Positions 1 through 8,994 of a stretch of 64,000 nucleotides of DNA are shown in pieces; the stretch's first letter is position 1, and each line of letters opens with the position of its first letter. The DNA is taken from the NCBI RefSeq assembly GCF_030372065.1, contig NZ_JAUDEA010000001.1, positions 186,001 through 250,000 of the forward strand, written 5' to 3'. The notes beneath the pieces were generated by a model. The model worked only from the letters and a program-made list of their open reading frames with translations. It searched no databases and was not told the DNA's origin. The DNA is from Thermophilibacter provencensis (lineage in GTDB: Bacteria > Actinomycetota > Coriobacteriia > Coriobacteriales > Atopobiaceae). The position numbers were made by a program, and so were the translations under genes.

Positions 1-1469
1 TAGGCGCCGGTGTCGAAGTTGATCTCGCAGTCGAGGCCGGTGAAGATGCCGTTCTCGTCGCAGCCGAGGGTGAAGGTGCCCTCCATGTAGTGGCGCTTTG
101 GGTGAAAGTTGATGGACTCCTGGCGCGCGAGCTTGCACTTGACGGGGCGCTGGAAGCGATAGGCGGCAAGCGCGGCCAGATGCTGCACGGAGACGTCCTC
201 CTTGCCGCCAAAGCCGCCGCCCACGAGCATGGTCTCCACGACCACGCGGTCCTGCTCGTCGTCCCAGCCAAACATGTGGGCGATCTCGTGGCGCGAGTCA
301 TAGGCGCCCTGGTCGGTGGACTGCACCCACACGCCGTTCTTGTACGGGTGGGCGACGGCGCACTCCGGCTCCAGGAACGCGTGCTCGGTGAAGGGCGTCG
401 TGAAGGTCTGCGTCGCCGTGTGGGCGGAGCCCGCGAGCGCTGCGGCAGCGTCGCCGCGGGTCACGTGGCGCTGCTGGCAGATGTTGTTCTCGAGAACGAC
501 CTCGTTGCCAAAGGCGTGGTAGCTCTTGTGAAGGATGGGGGCGTCCTCGGCGCGGGCCTCGGAGATGGAGCGGACGGGCTCGAGCACCTCGTAGTCAACC
601 TTCACGAGCTTCTTGGCCTTGGCGAGCGCCGCCTCGCTCTCCGCCACCACGAGGGCGATCGCGTCGCCCACGCAGCGGGTGACGTCGCCCTCGGCGATCA
701 TGACGTCCCAGTCCTGGATGATGTGACCCACCTGGTTGACCGGCACGTCACGCGCCGTGAGGACGCCCAGGACGCCCGGCACCGCCTCCGCCTTGGAGGT
801 GTCAATGCGCAGAACGCGGGCGCGCGGGTGGGAGGAGCGCACCGCGCTCGCATAGGCGAGGTCGGGATAGTCGCGCTCGTCGATGTCGTCCGGGTACTTG
901 CCAAAGCCCAGGACCTTGGGGCGAACGTCCACGCGGAATGCCCGCTCGCCCACGCCGTAGGCGTCGCCCCGCTCGAGGCCCTCCTCGATCTGGGCCTCTC
1001 CACGCAGCACCCTGGCGGCGAGCAGGATGCCCTCGATGATCTTCTTGTAGCCGGTGCAGCGGCAGACGTTGCCGCGGATGGCTCTCCTGACCTCGTCCTC
1101 GGTGGGGTCAGGAACGTGGTGGATAAGACCCGCGCCGCTCATGACCATGCCGGGAATGCAGAAGCCGCACTGCACGGCGCCCACGGCGCCGAAGGCGTAG
1201 ACGAAGGCCTCCTGCTCCTCCTTGGGCAGACCCTCCACGGTCACGACGTCATGCCCCGCGGCCAGGCGCGTGGTGAGGACGCACGCCTTCGTGGCGCGGT
1301 CGTCCACGAGCACGGTGCAGGTCCCGCACGCCCCCTCGGAGCAACCGTCCTTGGCGCTCGTGATGTGGAGGTCGTCACGCAGGTAGCGAAGGAGCGGCTT
1401 GTCCTCGTGGGTGACGCGCTCCTCTCCGTTGACGGTGAAGCGGTACTCGGCGCTTGCGCTTGCAGCCAT
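1..1469 (-). CDS. Selenium-dependent xanthine dehydrogenase, N-terminal part (3' end beyond window)
   Basis: Molybdenum hydroxylase of purine catabolism, expected to oxidise hypoxanthine/xanthine. Only the first ~489 residues are in the window. An N-terminal plant-type [2Fe-2S] domain has C43, C48 and C51 (CSEGACGTC); a second [2Fe-2S] domain has CGFC near residue 101 and CRCTG near 135. The molybdopterin domain follows, with GGGFGGKED near residue 420. Having both Fe-S domains fused to the Mo domain, beside ssnA and ygfK, matches the selenium-dependent XDH family (TIGR03311), in which Se is a labile cofactor and not selenocysteine. The ATG lies behind GGAGGAACAACC. It is the last gene visible of a minus-strand run after the polyferredoxin, 11 bp away. 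Confidence 0.85.
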   Translation of the reverse strand, partial: MAASASAEYRFTVNGEERVTHEDKPLLRYLRDDLHITSAKDGCSEGACGTCTVLVDDRATKACVLTTRLAAGHDVVTVEGLPKEEQEAFVYAFGAVGAVQCGFCIPGMVMSGAGLIHHVPDPTEDEVRRAIRGNVCRCTGYKKIIEGILLAARVLRGEAQIEEGLERGDAYGVGERAFRVDVRPKVLGFGKYPDDIDERDYPDLAYASAVRSSHPRARVLRIDTSKAEAVPGVLGVLTARDVPVNQVGHIIQDWDVMIAEGDVTRCVGDAIALVVAESEAALAKAKKLVKVDYEVLEPVRSISEARAEDAPILHKSYHAFGNEVVLENNICQQRHVTRGDAAAALAGSAHTATQTFTTPFTEHAFLEPECAVAHPYKNGVWVQSTDQGAYDSRHEIAHMFGWDDEQDRVVVETMLVGGGFGGKEDVSVQHLAALAAYRFQRPVKCKLARQESINFHPKRHYMEGTFTLGCDENGIFTGLDCEINFDTGA

Positions 1470-1480
1470 GGTTGTTCCTC

Positions 1481-1972
1481 CTACCTGCCCGCGAAGAGGC
1501 CAAAGGCATCGGCGATGGCGTCGCGCGGACACTTGGTGGCGCACATGCCGCACGAGATGCAGAGCGCGTGGTCAATGCGCGCGCAGCCGTCCGCCACTCG
1601 GATGGCGCCCACGGGGCAGGCGCGCTCGCACATGCCGCAGCCAATGCAACTCGTGGCACAGACCTTGCGCGCCACGGGGCCCGGGTCGGGGTTCACGCAG
1701 CGCACGGCGATGCGCTGGTCGGGGTCGATCATCTCAATCACGCCCCGTGGGCAGGAGCGCGCGCAGAGGCCGCAGCCGCGACAGGCCTCGCGGTCCACGA
1801 CGGCAACGCCGCGCTCGCCGATGCTCACGGCGCCAAAGCGGCAGGCCTCGACGCAGGCCCCGCAGCCAACGCAGCCGTGCTCGCAGCACGGCCCGCCCTC
1901 GGTCGCGGGAGTTCCGCCGCCGCAGCGCACAAAGGCCACGGGACGCGGCTTGCGCGAGCGCTTCTCTCCCAT
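1481..1972 (-). CDS. Polyferredoxin with four [4Fe-4S] motifs
   Basis: Small electron carrier of 163 residues. Four CxxCxxC...C motifs are visible in order: CVGCGACVEAC, CRGCGLCARSC, CIGCGMCERAC and CISCGMCATKC, most followed by the usual Pro or Arg-Phe. No membrane segment or signal is present, so it should be cytosolic. It lies between ygfK and the xanthine dehydrogenase, which suggests it carries electrons between the molybdenum hydroxylase and the YgfK flavoprotein; that role is inference from position. The ATG is behind GGGGAGAGAC. RnfB-like ferredoxins have a similar cluster layout but carry an extra domain not seen here. Confidence 0.85.
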   Translation of the reverse strand: MGEKRSRKPRPVAFVRCGGGTPATEGGPCCEHGCVGCGACVEACRFGAVSIGERGVAVVDREACRGCGLCARSCPRGVIEMIDPDQRIAVRCVNPDPGPVARKVCATSCIGCGMCERACPVGAIRVADGCARIDHALCISCGMCATKCPRDAIADAFGLFAGR

Positions 1973-2030
1973 GTCTCTCCCCTCTTTCCCTCAAGCCCGC
2001 AGGCTCTTATCGCCGTCCACCGCATCAGCC

Positions 2031-2063
2031 GTGTCCACTTTGTACCGGGCACAAAGTGGACAC
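2031..2063. repeat. 13-bp perfect inverted repeat between ygfK and the polyferredoxin gene
   Basis: Arms GTGTCCACTTTGT and ACAAAGTGGACAC are perfect complements around the loop ACCGGGC. It lies in the 104-bp gap inside the purine run. No T-run follows on either strand, so it is not a classical intrinsic terminator. A degenerate relative (CCACTTTGTACCGGGTAC) occurs near 32067, so this is a dispersed hairpin, grouped here with family A. Confidence 0.8.
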
Positions 2064-2076
2064 GGCGGGCTGGTCG

Positions 2077-5073
2077 TTACTTGGCGAGCAGGTACGTGTA
2101 GTTGTCGCGGACGGCGCAGATGGTGAGGCGCACGTCCTCGGGAAGGCCGCAGGCGGCGTCGCTCACGTCATAGACGCCCTCGCCGGAGGCGAGGCGCACG
2201 CGGAACGTACCATCGGGCAGCGGCAGGAAGCCGTGGTTCTCGCTCGCGTCCATGTCCTCGGCGCTCCAGAAGAGCGTGAGCTTGTCCTTGTAGGGACGGC
2301 CGCTCCACGGGCAGAAGACGGCGCAGTTGCCGCACTCGTTGCACATGCCGTCCACGTGAACGACCTGCTGCTGGGCGAGGCCGGGTACCTTGATCGCCAC
2401 GTTGGCGCGGTTGGGGCAGACGTCGCAGCAGACCTCGCAGACGGTCGCGCAGCCCAGGCAGCGGCTCGTCGTGCAGCCGGCCACGTCAAGGCAGATCTCG
2501 CCCTTGCGCGCCATGATGGCGTCGAGCTTGTCGGCGCGGACGTTCTTCTCGGCATAGGCGTTGAAGTCAACGCCGGCCAGGTCGCGGGCCACGGCCTGCG
2601 CGTCGGCGATGGCCTCCACAAAGGTGGCGGGGCCTCGGCGGCAGTCGCCGGCGGCCCAGACGTGGTCCACGCCGGTGGCGGTGCCGGCCGGGCGGCCGCG
2701 ACGGTCAACCTCGACGCCGGCGCCCTCGTAGAGCCCGCGCTCGATCTGCTCGCCCACGGCGCAGATGACGGCCGTCGCGGGAACCTGCGCGGTCTCGCCG
2801 GTGGGCTCGGGGCGACGGCGGCCGGAGCCGTCGGGCTCGCCGAGGCGCATGACGTCACAGGTGAGGACGCCGCCCTCCACGGCCTTGGGGGCAAGGAGCT
2901 CCATCAGCTCCACGCCCTCCTCGAGGGCAAGCTGCAGCTCCTCCTCGTCCGCCGGCATCTCCTTCTTGGTGCGACGGTAGACGATACGCACGTTCTCAAC
3001 GCCCGCGGAGCGCTTTGCCACGCGCGCGGCGTCCATGGCGGTGTTGCCCGCGCCCACGATCACGACGTCGGTGCCGAGCTCCATGGGCTCGCCGGCCTTC
3101 TCCGCCCTCAGGAAGTCCAGGACGTCGATCTCCTCGCCGCGCTCGAGGCCCACACGGCCCGGCGCCCAGGCACCCGTGGCCACCACCACATCCGTGAAGC
3201 CCTCGTCGAAGAGCTGCCGGACGCTCGTGACCTCGCGGCCCATCTGAACCTGCGCACCAAAGGCGAGGCAGAGGGCAACGTCATGGTCGATGTCCTCGTG
3301 GGAGATGCGGAACTCGGGGATGACGTGGCGCGCCACGCCGCCGAGACTGTCCGTGCGCTCGATGATCGTGACCCTGGCGCCGGCGCGCGTGAGGAAGAAC
3401 GCCGTGGCAAGGCCGGCCGGGCCGCCGCCGATCACGGCGACGTTCTTGTTGGCCGCCGCGGCGCTCTTGGCGGGGCCGGCGGCGCGGAGCTTGGCCACGA
3501 CCTCCTCGAAGCCGCCGCGCGCGGCGTCAAGCTTGTGGCCGCGGATGCGGGCACCGTCGGGCTCGTAGAAGCTGCGCTCGCACTTGGCCCCGCAGGGGTG
3601 CGGGCAGAGGTTGCCGGTGATGTGCGGCAGGGCGTTGCGCTCCACGATGATCTGGAGCGCCTCGGCGAACTTGCCCTCGTCAACGCGGGAGAGGTAGGCC
3701 GGGATGTCCTGCTGGATGGGGCAGCCGGAACGGCACGGCGCCGTGAAGCAGCTCATGAGCGGGAGCTCGGCGTCGATCTTGTGCGGCTTGGCCGGCTTGA
3801 TGGGCTTGCGGTAGTCCTTGCCGGAGGCAACGCGGGCGGCAAGCTCGGTCACGGCGTCCACGTCAACGACCTCGGAGCGCGGCGCGCCGGCAAGAAGGCC
3901 GGCGATCTGGTAGAAGCGCTCGTAGCCGCCGGGCTTGAGGACGTTGGTCGCCATGGTGATGGGCCAGATGCCGGCCGCGTAGAGGTCGCGGATGTTGCGG
4001 GCGTCCGCGCCGCCGGAGTAGGAGATGCGCAGGCGGCCGTCAAACTGGCGGGAGATGCGGCGCGCGAGCTCAACCGTGAGCGGGAAGAGCGAGCGGCCGG
4101 ACATGTACATCTCCTCGCTCGGCAGCTCGCCGCGGGTCACGTCCACCGGGAAGGTGTTCGTGAGCTTGACGCCAAACGCGAGGCCCTTCTCGTCGCAGAG
4201 CTTGATCAGGCGCTCGAACATGGGCACGGCGTCTGCCCACTGCAGGTCCTCGCGGAAGTGCGTGTCGTCGAAGGCGATGTAGTCAAAGCCGAGCTCGTTC
4301 AGGCGCTCGCGCGCGAAGTCGTAGCCCAGGAGCGTGGGGTTGCACTTAATGTAGGTGTTCACGCCCTTCTCGGTGATGAGGTAGGTGGCGATGCGCTCGA
4401 TCTCGTCGGGCGGGCAGCCGTGGAGCGTGGACTCGGTGACGGAGTTGGAGATCTGCGGAGAGACGGAGTTCACAAAGTCGGCGTCCACGTTCTGGAAGCG
4501 GTCGAGGTTGGCGAGCGCCCAGTCGCGGCACTCCGCCCAGACCTCGCTCCCGGAGGCGTCCTTCATGCCCTCGATGTACCTGTCGACCTTCTCGGACTTG
4601 ATGCCGTCGAGGCTGTAGCCCACGGACATGTTGAAGACAAAGCCGTCCGGGTCGCCGAGGCCGTACTCGCGGGCGATGAGCTTGCAGGCCCACCAGGCCT
4701 TGACGTACTCGGCAAAGGCCTGCGGGACGGTGAGCTCGGTGGACCACTCGCAGTTGTAGCACTCGTCCTCGGCCACGATGCAGGGCTTGTTCACGCAGGC
4801 GGAGAGCTCCTCGCCGTCCATGACCTGGACGGTCTTGAGCTCAAAGAAGCGCGAGCCGGCCACGTAGGACGCAATGATGTTCTGCGCGAGCTGGGTGTTG
4901 GGGCCGGCGGCGGGGCCAAAGGGCGTCTCGATCCTCTCCTCGAAGATCCTCTCGGCGCCGCCCTTGTGGACGTAGGCCTTGCGCACCCCAAAGATGCTGC
5001 CCTGGGTCTCGTGCTCGGTCAGCACCCAATCCATGACCTGGGCAAACGGAATCGGCCTCATGACGTCGCTCAT
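2077..5073 (-). CDS. ygfK: YgfK-type multidomain iron-sulfur flavoprotein (putative selenate reductase subunit)
   Basis: Large 998-residue oxidoreductase of the Se-linked purine cluster (TIGR03315 type). A TIM-barrel-like N-terminal half is followed by a GltD-like module: cysteines CRSGCPIQQD near residue 446, an FAD site GGGPAGLA near 550, and an NAD(P) site GAGNTAMDAA near 675. The C-terminus has Cys-rich Fe-S segments (CLGCATVCEVCCDVC near 870-890, CNECGNCAVFC near 910-920). It probably passes electrons between NAD(P)H and the molybdenum hydroxylase; the name selenate reductase comes from homologues and is not demonstrated here. The start is taken at the ATG behind GGAGAGGAGCAACA, eight codons inside the longest frame. 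Confidence 0.88.
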   Translation of the reverse strand: MSDVMRPIPFAQVMDWVLTEHETQGSIFGVRKAYVHKGGAERIFEERIETPFGPAAGPNTQLAQNIIASYVAGSRFFELKTVQVMDGEELSACVNKPCIVAEDECYNCEWSTELTVPQAFAEYVKAWWACKLIAREYGLGDPDGFVFNMSVGYSLDGIKSEKVDRYIEGMKDASGSEVWAECRDWALANLDRFQNVDADFVNSVSPQISNSVTESTLHGCPPDEIERIATYLITEKGVNTYIKCNPTLLGYDFARERLNELGFDYIAFDDTHFREDLQWADAVPMFERLIKLCDEKGLAFGVKLTNTFPVDVTRGELPSEEMYMSGRSLFPLTVELARRISRQFDGRLRISYSGGADARNIRDLYAAGIWPITMATNVLKPGGYERFYQIAGLLAGAPRSEVVDVDAVTELAARVASGKDYRKPIKPAKPHKIDAELPLMSCFTAPCRSGCPIQQDIPAYLSRVDEGKFAEALQIIVERNALPHITGNLCPHPCGAKCERSFYEPDGARIRGHKLDAARGGFEEVVAKLRAAGPAKSAAAANKNVAVIGGGPAGLATAFFLTRAGARVTIIERTDSLGGVARHVIPEFRISHEDIDHDVALCLAFGAQVQMGREVTSVRQLFDEGFTDVVVATGAWAPGRVGLERGEEIDVLDFLRAEKAGEPMELGTDVVIVGAGNTAMDAARVAKRSAGVENVRIVYRRTKKEMPADEEELQLALEEGVELMELLAPKAVEGGVLTCDVMRLGEPDGSGRRRPEPTGETAQVPATAVICAVGEQIERGLYEGAGVEVDRRGRPAGTATGVDHVWAAGDCRRGPATFVEAIADAQAVARDLAGVDFNAYAEKNVRADKLDAIMARKGEICLDVAGCTTSRCLGCATVCEVCCDVCPNRANVAIKVPGLAQQQVVHVDGMCNECGNCAVFCPWSGRPYKDKLTLFWSAEDMDASENHGFLPLPDGTFRVRLASGEGVYDVSDAACGLPEDVRLTICAVRDNYTYLLAK

Positions 5074-5089
5074 TGTTGCTCCTCTCCGA

Positions 5090-5118
5090 TGTGACAAAGG
5101 GACTGTCCCTTTGTCACA
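5090..5118. repeat. Family A hairpin (TGTGACAAAGGGA...)
   Basis: Arms TGTGACAAAGGGA and TCCCTTTGTCACA (13 bp, perfect) are separated by CTG. The hairpin starts 17 bp upstream of the ygfK start codon, just beyond its Shine-Dalgarno, so it could affect ygfK translation or processing of an ssnA-ygfK transcript. A second 7-bp hairpin (GCCGGCG/CGCCGGC) lies at about 5124-5145 in the same 108-bp gap. The sequence belongs to a dispersed hairpin family in this window. Confidence 0.8.
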
Positions 5119-5181
5119 TTCCTGCCGGCGAGACCGCGCGCCGGCGTAGAAGTGACTCGGCCCCGCGGAGGCCGTCAGTTC

Positions 5182-6525
5182 CTAGTACGAGCGCTCGTTG
5201 AGCTCCCCCCAGAGCTTCTTTGACTGCTCGAGCGTCCAGGCGTTGATGCGCTCCTCGTCAAAGGCCACGAACTCGCGGTCCTTGTAGAGGACCTTGCCGT
5301 TGACGATCGTGGTGCGGCAGTTCTTGCCCATCATGCCAAAGAGCATGTGGCCGTCGATGTTCTCGTCCGAGAAAGGCGTGAAGACCGGGTAGTCCATAAC
5401 GATGACGTCGGCCGCGGCGCCGGGCGCGAGCAGGCCGATCGTGCGCCCGAAGTACTCGCTCGCCATGGCGGGGTTGTTCTGGAAGAGCATCGTCATGGCC
5501 TCGACCCAGCCCACGTTGGGCATGGCCGCGTTGTGGCGCTGGATGATGAGGAAGACCTTGAGGCTCTCCAGCATGTCGTGCGTGTAGGCGTCCGTGCCCA
5601 TGTGGACGGGGATGCCGCGACGGAAGAACTCGAGCACCGGCGCGCAGCCCACCGCGTTGCCCATGTTGGACTCGGGGTTGTTGACGATGTGGGTGCCGGT
5701 CTCCTTGATGATGTCCATCTCGGCGGGCGTGACGTGGATGCAGTGGCCGAGCATCGTGCGCGGGCCGAGAAGGTCGTGCTGCAGCAGGCGCTCGATCGGG
5801 GAGATGCCGCCGCGGTTGAGGCGGGAGTCCCAGACGTCGTTCATGCCCTCGCAGACGTGGATGTGGAAGCCGGTGAGGCCGTCATTGGCCTCGGCCATCT
5901 TGTCCATCGTCTCATCGGAGAGCGTGAAGGTGGCGTGGCCGCCGAACATCGCGGCGATCATTCCGGAGTCCTGCGTGGCCGCCCAGCGCGCAAACTCGGC
6001 GTTCTCGGCAATCGACTGGTCGCGCTTCTCCTCGCCGCGACGGTCGGAGGTCTCGTAGCACAGGCACGCGCGGATGCCCGTCTCCTCGCAGACGTCCTTG
6101 ATGGCGAAGAGGGAGCCCGGGATCTCGCAGAAGCTCGCGTGGTGGTCAAAAATCGTGGTCACGCCGTCGCGCAGGCTGTCGAGCACGGTGGCGTAGGCGC
6201 TCGCGCGTGTGCCGTCGAGCGTGAGGTTGTCGTCGATCTTCCACCACTGCTGCTCGAGGTTCTCGAGGAAGTTGGTGGGGTTGCAGCCCTTGATGGAGAG
6301 GCCGCGGGCAAGGCCCGAGTAGATGTGGGTGTGGCAGTTCACGAGGCCCGGCATGATGACGCCGCCGTGTGCGTCAACGTAGTCGGCATCGGGGTTGGCG
6401 GCGCGCAGGGCGCTCTCGTCGCCCACCGCCGCAATCTTGTCGCCGTCGATCAGAACGGCACCATGCTCGAAGTAGGGGCTTGCAGGGTCGCGCGTGATGA
6501 CGCGTCCGTTTCCCACGAGAATCAT
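5182..6525 (-). CDS. ssnA: SsnA-type amidohydrolase (putative aminohydrolase)
   Basis: Metal-dependent amidohydrolase of 447 residues. The N-terminal beta-sandwich leads to the metal motif HTH at residues 65-67 (GLVNCHTHIYSG), and later metal ligands appear in GFHIHVCEG, GHCIHVTP and GTDAYTHD. The family (TIGR03314) accompanies ygfK and selenium-dependent hydroxylases and has been linked to anaerobic purine/uric acid breakdown in gut bacteria. The substrate is not established from sequence; guanine-deaminase-like activity on a purine or a ring-opened product is the usual guess. First gene of the minus-strand purine run, divergent from the YheO-type regulator. Confidence 0.87.
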   Translation of the reverse strand: MILVGNGRVITRDPASPYFEHGAVLIDGDKIAAVGDESALRAANPDADYVDAHGGVIMPGLVNCHTHIYSGLARGLSIKGCNPTNFLENLEQQWWKIDDNLTLDGTRASAYATVLDSLRDGVTTIFDHHASFCEIPGSLFAIKDVCEETGIRACLCYETSDRRGEEKRDQSIAENAEFARWAATQDSGMIAAMFGGHATFTLSDETMDKMAEANDGLTGFHIHVCEGMNDVWDSRLNRGGISPIERLLQHDLLGPRTMLGHCIHVTPAEMDIIKETGTHIVNNPESNMGNAVGCAPVLEFFRRGIPVHMGTDAYTHDMLESLKVFLIIQRHNAAMPNVGWVEAMTMLFQNNPAMASEYFGRTIGLLAPGAAADVIVMDYPVFTPFSDENIDGHMLFGMMGKNCRTTIVNGKVLYKDREFVAFDEERINAWTLEQSKKLWGELNERSY

Positions 6526-6633
6526 GTCTCTCCAATCGCCGTCGCATACCCGTGTGAGAAGACGCCAGACATGTCCTCGACATGCGTCGACATGCCCCCG
6601 GCGCCTTGTCAGTTCCTATTATGAGGTTGGGAT

Positions 6634-6657
6634 TCTTACAAAATGTCTGCTTACAAG
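6634..6657. promoter_or_regulatory. Direct repeat CTTACAA in the ssnA/regulator intergenic region
   Basis: Two copies of CTTACAA (within TCTTACAAA and GCTTACAAG), 15 bp apart, sit in an AT-rich patch unlike the GC-rich surroundings, between the divergent ssnA and yheO-like genes. Direct repeats here are candidate regulator sites controlling the purine genes. No protein has been assigned to them; the idea rests on position and composition. Confidence 0.35.
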
Positions 6658-6707
6658 AAAATCTGTTAGACGGTAGGTTGAGAGGGGCGAACGGCATGTT
6701 CAGACGT

Positions 6708-6738
6708 TTCACCGCGGTTATAGTTAAGTTAAAATAAC
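6708..6738 (+). promoter_or_regulatory. Candidate promoter and operator of the YheO-type regulator gene
   Basis: TTCACC, a 16-bp spacer and TAAAAT form a plausible -35/-10 pair about 30 bp upstream of the start codon. An inverted repeat GTTAT...ATAAC (6717-6721 and 6734-6738) spans the -10, as an autoregulatory operator would. This is a visual match only. Confidence 0.4.
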
Positions 6739-6765
6739 GGTCCTAGACCCACACAGGAGGACCCC

Positions 6766-7422
6766 ATGGAGAGCACACAACTCGACTTCTATCGCCGCCT
6801 TGCCAAGGCAATCGCGCTGCAGTTTGGAAGCGGCTGCGAGGTGGTCGTTCACGACCTCAAGTCCGACCCCTCCCACCCCATCGTTGCCATAGAGAACGGC
6901 CACGTCACGGGCCGCAAGGTGGGCGACGGGCCCTCGCGCGTGGTGCTCGAGACCCTGCATGCGAGCAAGGGCCGCCACTTTGAGGACCGCATCGGCTACC
7001 TCACCAAGACGGCGGACGGCAAGATCTTGCGCTCCTCCACCATCTTCATCAACGACGACGAGGGCAACGCCGTGGGCATCCTCGCCATCAACTACGACAT
7101 CACCCTCCTGCGCGCCACGCGCGGCCTGCTCTCTGAGCTCTGCGACACCGCGACCGAGTCCACCGAGCGCGAGCCCGAGCCCATCGTCCGCAACGTTGCC
7201 GACCTGCTCGACGACCTCATCGAGCAGAGCGTGGAGCTCGTGGGGACGCCCGTTGCCCTCATGACGCGCGAGGAGAAGGTCCAGGCCATCCGCTACCTCA
7301 ACGACACCGGCGCCTTCCTCATCACCAAGTCCGGCTACAAGGTGTGCAAGTACTTCGGCATCTCCAAGTACACCCTCTACAGCTATCTCGACGAGGCCAA
7401 GAACGGCCCCAAGGAGGAGTAG
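6766..7422 (+). CDS. YheO/DauR-type PAS-HTH transcriptional regulator
   Basis: 218 residues. The N-terminal ~115 residues match the YheO PAS-like sensor (SGCEVVVHDL, IFINDDEGNAVGILAINYD). The C-terminal ~60 residues form a helix-turn-helix of the HTH_22 type ending KYFGISKYTLYSYLDEA. It reads away from ssnA and is the only regulator beside the purine run, so it probably senses a purine-derived ligand and controls that run; this is inference from divergent orientation. The ATG follows CAGGAGGACCCC. Confidence 0.85.
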   Translation: MESTQLDFYRRLAKAIALQFGSGCEVVVHDLKSDPSHPIVAIENGHVTGRKVGDGPSRVVLETLHASKGRHFEDRIGYLTKTADGKILRSSTIFINDDEGNAVGILAINYDITLLRATRGLLSELCDTATESTEREPEPIVRNVADLLDDLIEQSVELVGTPVALMTREEKVQAIRYLNDTGAFLITKSGYKVCKYFGISKYTLYSYLDEAKNGPKEE

Positions 7423-7441
7423 GCGGCGGGCCAAGCAGTCC

Positions 7442-7686
7442 GGTTTTGGGCAAAACCTTTTATGCCCAATGCGCCCTTGCACGTTATTTCACCCCCGGCG
7501 AGAAGAGCGACCTGCGAAAACGTTGTCCCAAAGTCCCCAAGGGCCACTCAAACTCACGCACTTCTCGCGGCGATATAAAAAGTGTTGCCCAAAACCGGAT
7601 GAAACCCTATGAAAACGACGCCTCTGCAAACGCAAGGACGCAGATTTGGGGTCGCAGCCTCTCCCCAGGCATAAAAAGTTTCAACC
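7442..7686. repeat. Family C repeats, three units, in a 380-bp gap
   Basis: The space between the regulator and the YitT gene has no credible gene. It holds a forward unit at 7442-7465 (GGTTTTGGGCAAAACC, then TTTTATGC), an inverted unit at 7571-7596 (ATATAAAAAGTGTTGCCC, then AAAACC) and a diverged inverted half at 7669-7686 (GCATAAAAAGTTTCAACC). The same units recur near 45.7, 49.4 and 51.7 kb. The rest of the gap shows nothing I recognise. Confidence 0.75.
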
Positions 7687-7802
7687 ACCAGCGCGTGGGC
7701 GGGCAAGGAGCCCCCTCTCCGCTCATTCGGGGACATGCGCGAGGCTGCGCGGCCTATGCTACGACCTCGCACACGCCCTTTGGGGGCGCGAGGAACCCGA
7801 CG

Positions 7803-8747
7803 CTAGTTGACCCCGCGGAAGCCGCGGCCAATGATCTCCGAGCTGCTCGTGACAGTGATGAAGGCGCCCGGGTCCGTCGCGCGCACAAAGAGCCGCAGCT
7901 TCATGGCCTCGCGGCGGGAGAGCACGCTGGTGAGGATCACGACGCGCCTGCCGGAGAACGCGCCCCAGCCAAACTGAAGCGTTGCCGTGCGGCCGAGCTT
8001 CTTGACGATGAACTCCTCCACGTCGCGCGGGCGCGAGCAGATGACCTGGCAGACCTTGCGCTGACGGATGGACTCGATGAAGCCGTCCACCACGAAGGTC
8101 TTGCCGATGAGCGCCAGCACGCAGTAGAGGCCCACGCGAGCGCCAAAGAGGCCAATCGCCGCCACCACAACGGCCACGTCCACGGCAAAGAGAGCCTTGC
8201 CGATCTCTATGTCCGTGTGCTTGCGCAAGATCATGGCCAGGATGTCCGTGCCGCCGGTGGACGCGCCGATGTCAAAGACGATGGCCGAGCCCACAGCAGG
8301 CAGCAGCACCGCAAAGCAGACGTCGAGCCAGAGGTCGCCGGTGATGGACTGGGTCACGGGGAAGAGCCACTCAAAGAGCGAGGTGTAGCCAGAGAGCGCA
8401 AAGGACGCAAAGGCGCTCCACAGCACCACCTTGCGGTCTAGGAAGATGACGCCCAGAAGCACCAGTACGGCGTTCAGAATCCACATGTAGACCGAGACGG
8501 GCAGAGCCGGGATCAACGCGTTGAAGAGGATCGCAAAGCCCGTGGTGCCGCCAAAAGCCAAGTGGTTGGGCGTCTTGAAGAGCACGAGCGCAACGGCGGT
8601 GAGGATGAGGCCCACGTTGAGCAGGACGAAGAACTGGGGGAAGCTGTAGGCCATGCGCTTCTGCGAGAGCTTCTCGCCGCGCGCCTCCTCGTCCTCCGTT
8701 ACGACCTCTGAGACCGGCTCAACTGCCGCCTCGATCTGCTCGTCCAT
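7803..8747 (-). CDS. YitT family membrane protein (DUF161/DUF2179)
   Basis: 314 residues. About five hydrophobic membrane segments follow a ~40-residue charged N-terminus, with the family signatures FGGTTGFAILFN and DIGASTGGTDILAMI. A soluble DUF2179 domain forms the last ~90 residues (RQRKVCQVICSRPRDVEEFI onward). The function of YitT proteins is not known; they are inner-membrane and suspected transporters. The start chosen is the ATG behind GGGGAGCACG, 20 codons inside the longest frame. It stands alone between two repeat-rich gaps. Confidence 0.85.
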   Translation of the reverse strand: MDEQIEAAVEPVSEVVTEDEEARGEKLSQKRMAYSFPQFFVLLNVGLILTAVALVLFKTPNHLAFGGTTGFAILFNALIPALPVSVYMWILNAVLVLLGVIFLDRKVVLWSAFASFALSGYTSLFEWLFPVTQSITGDLWLDVCFAVLLPAVGSAIVFDIGASTGGTDILAMILRKHTDIEIGKALFAVDVAVVVAAIGLFGARVGLYCVLALIGKTFVVDGFIESIRQRKVCQVICSRPRDVEEFIVKKLGRTATLQFGWGAFSGRRVVILTSVLSRREAMKLRLFVRATDPGAFITVTSSSEIIGRGFRGVN

Positions 8748-8823
8748 CGTGCTCCCCTCGCGCCGCGTGGCCCCTCGGCTCGGCAGTCTATCAGGTTCGT
8801 ACGGCACAGTTGCCGAGAAGAAC

Positions 8824-8994
8824 GGGCACTCCGCGGACGGTTTGGACCGGAAAAACGTCCACAGGCCGCCCGCACCTCAAACACGGGCAAGTTCCGGACG
8901 GTCTGGACCATCGGAACGTCCACAAGCTGCCCGTACTTTATGTAGGGGCAGGTTCCGGACTGTCTGGCGACAAGAACCGTCCGAATGTTGCCCC
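8824..8994. repeat. Family D palindromes, three units
   Basis: Three ~48-bp imperfect palindromes at 8824-8871, 8885-8932 and 8945-8994, spaced about 60 bp. Each has an outer GGGCA...TGCCC-type pair and an inner core GGAC(G/T)GT(T/C)TGG ... AACGTCC or AACCGTCC. Further copies lie at 33.9-34.1 kb and 43.3 kb. They are between the YitT gene and the 3' end of gatB, with no gene in this stretch. Confidence 0.75.

Noticed and set aside
1-1469. Selenocysteine in the xanthine dehydrogenase
   Set aside because: No in-frame TGA is seen, and the family uses a labile selenium cofactor, not selenocysteine.
1399-5094. 1231-codon open frame on the plus strand
   Set aside because: It is the antisense shadow of ygfK and neighbours. 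The minus-strand product has clear Fe-S and FAD motifs; the plus frame has none and only reflects high GC at third positions.
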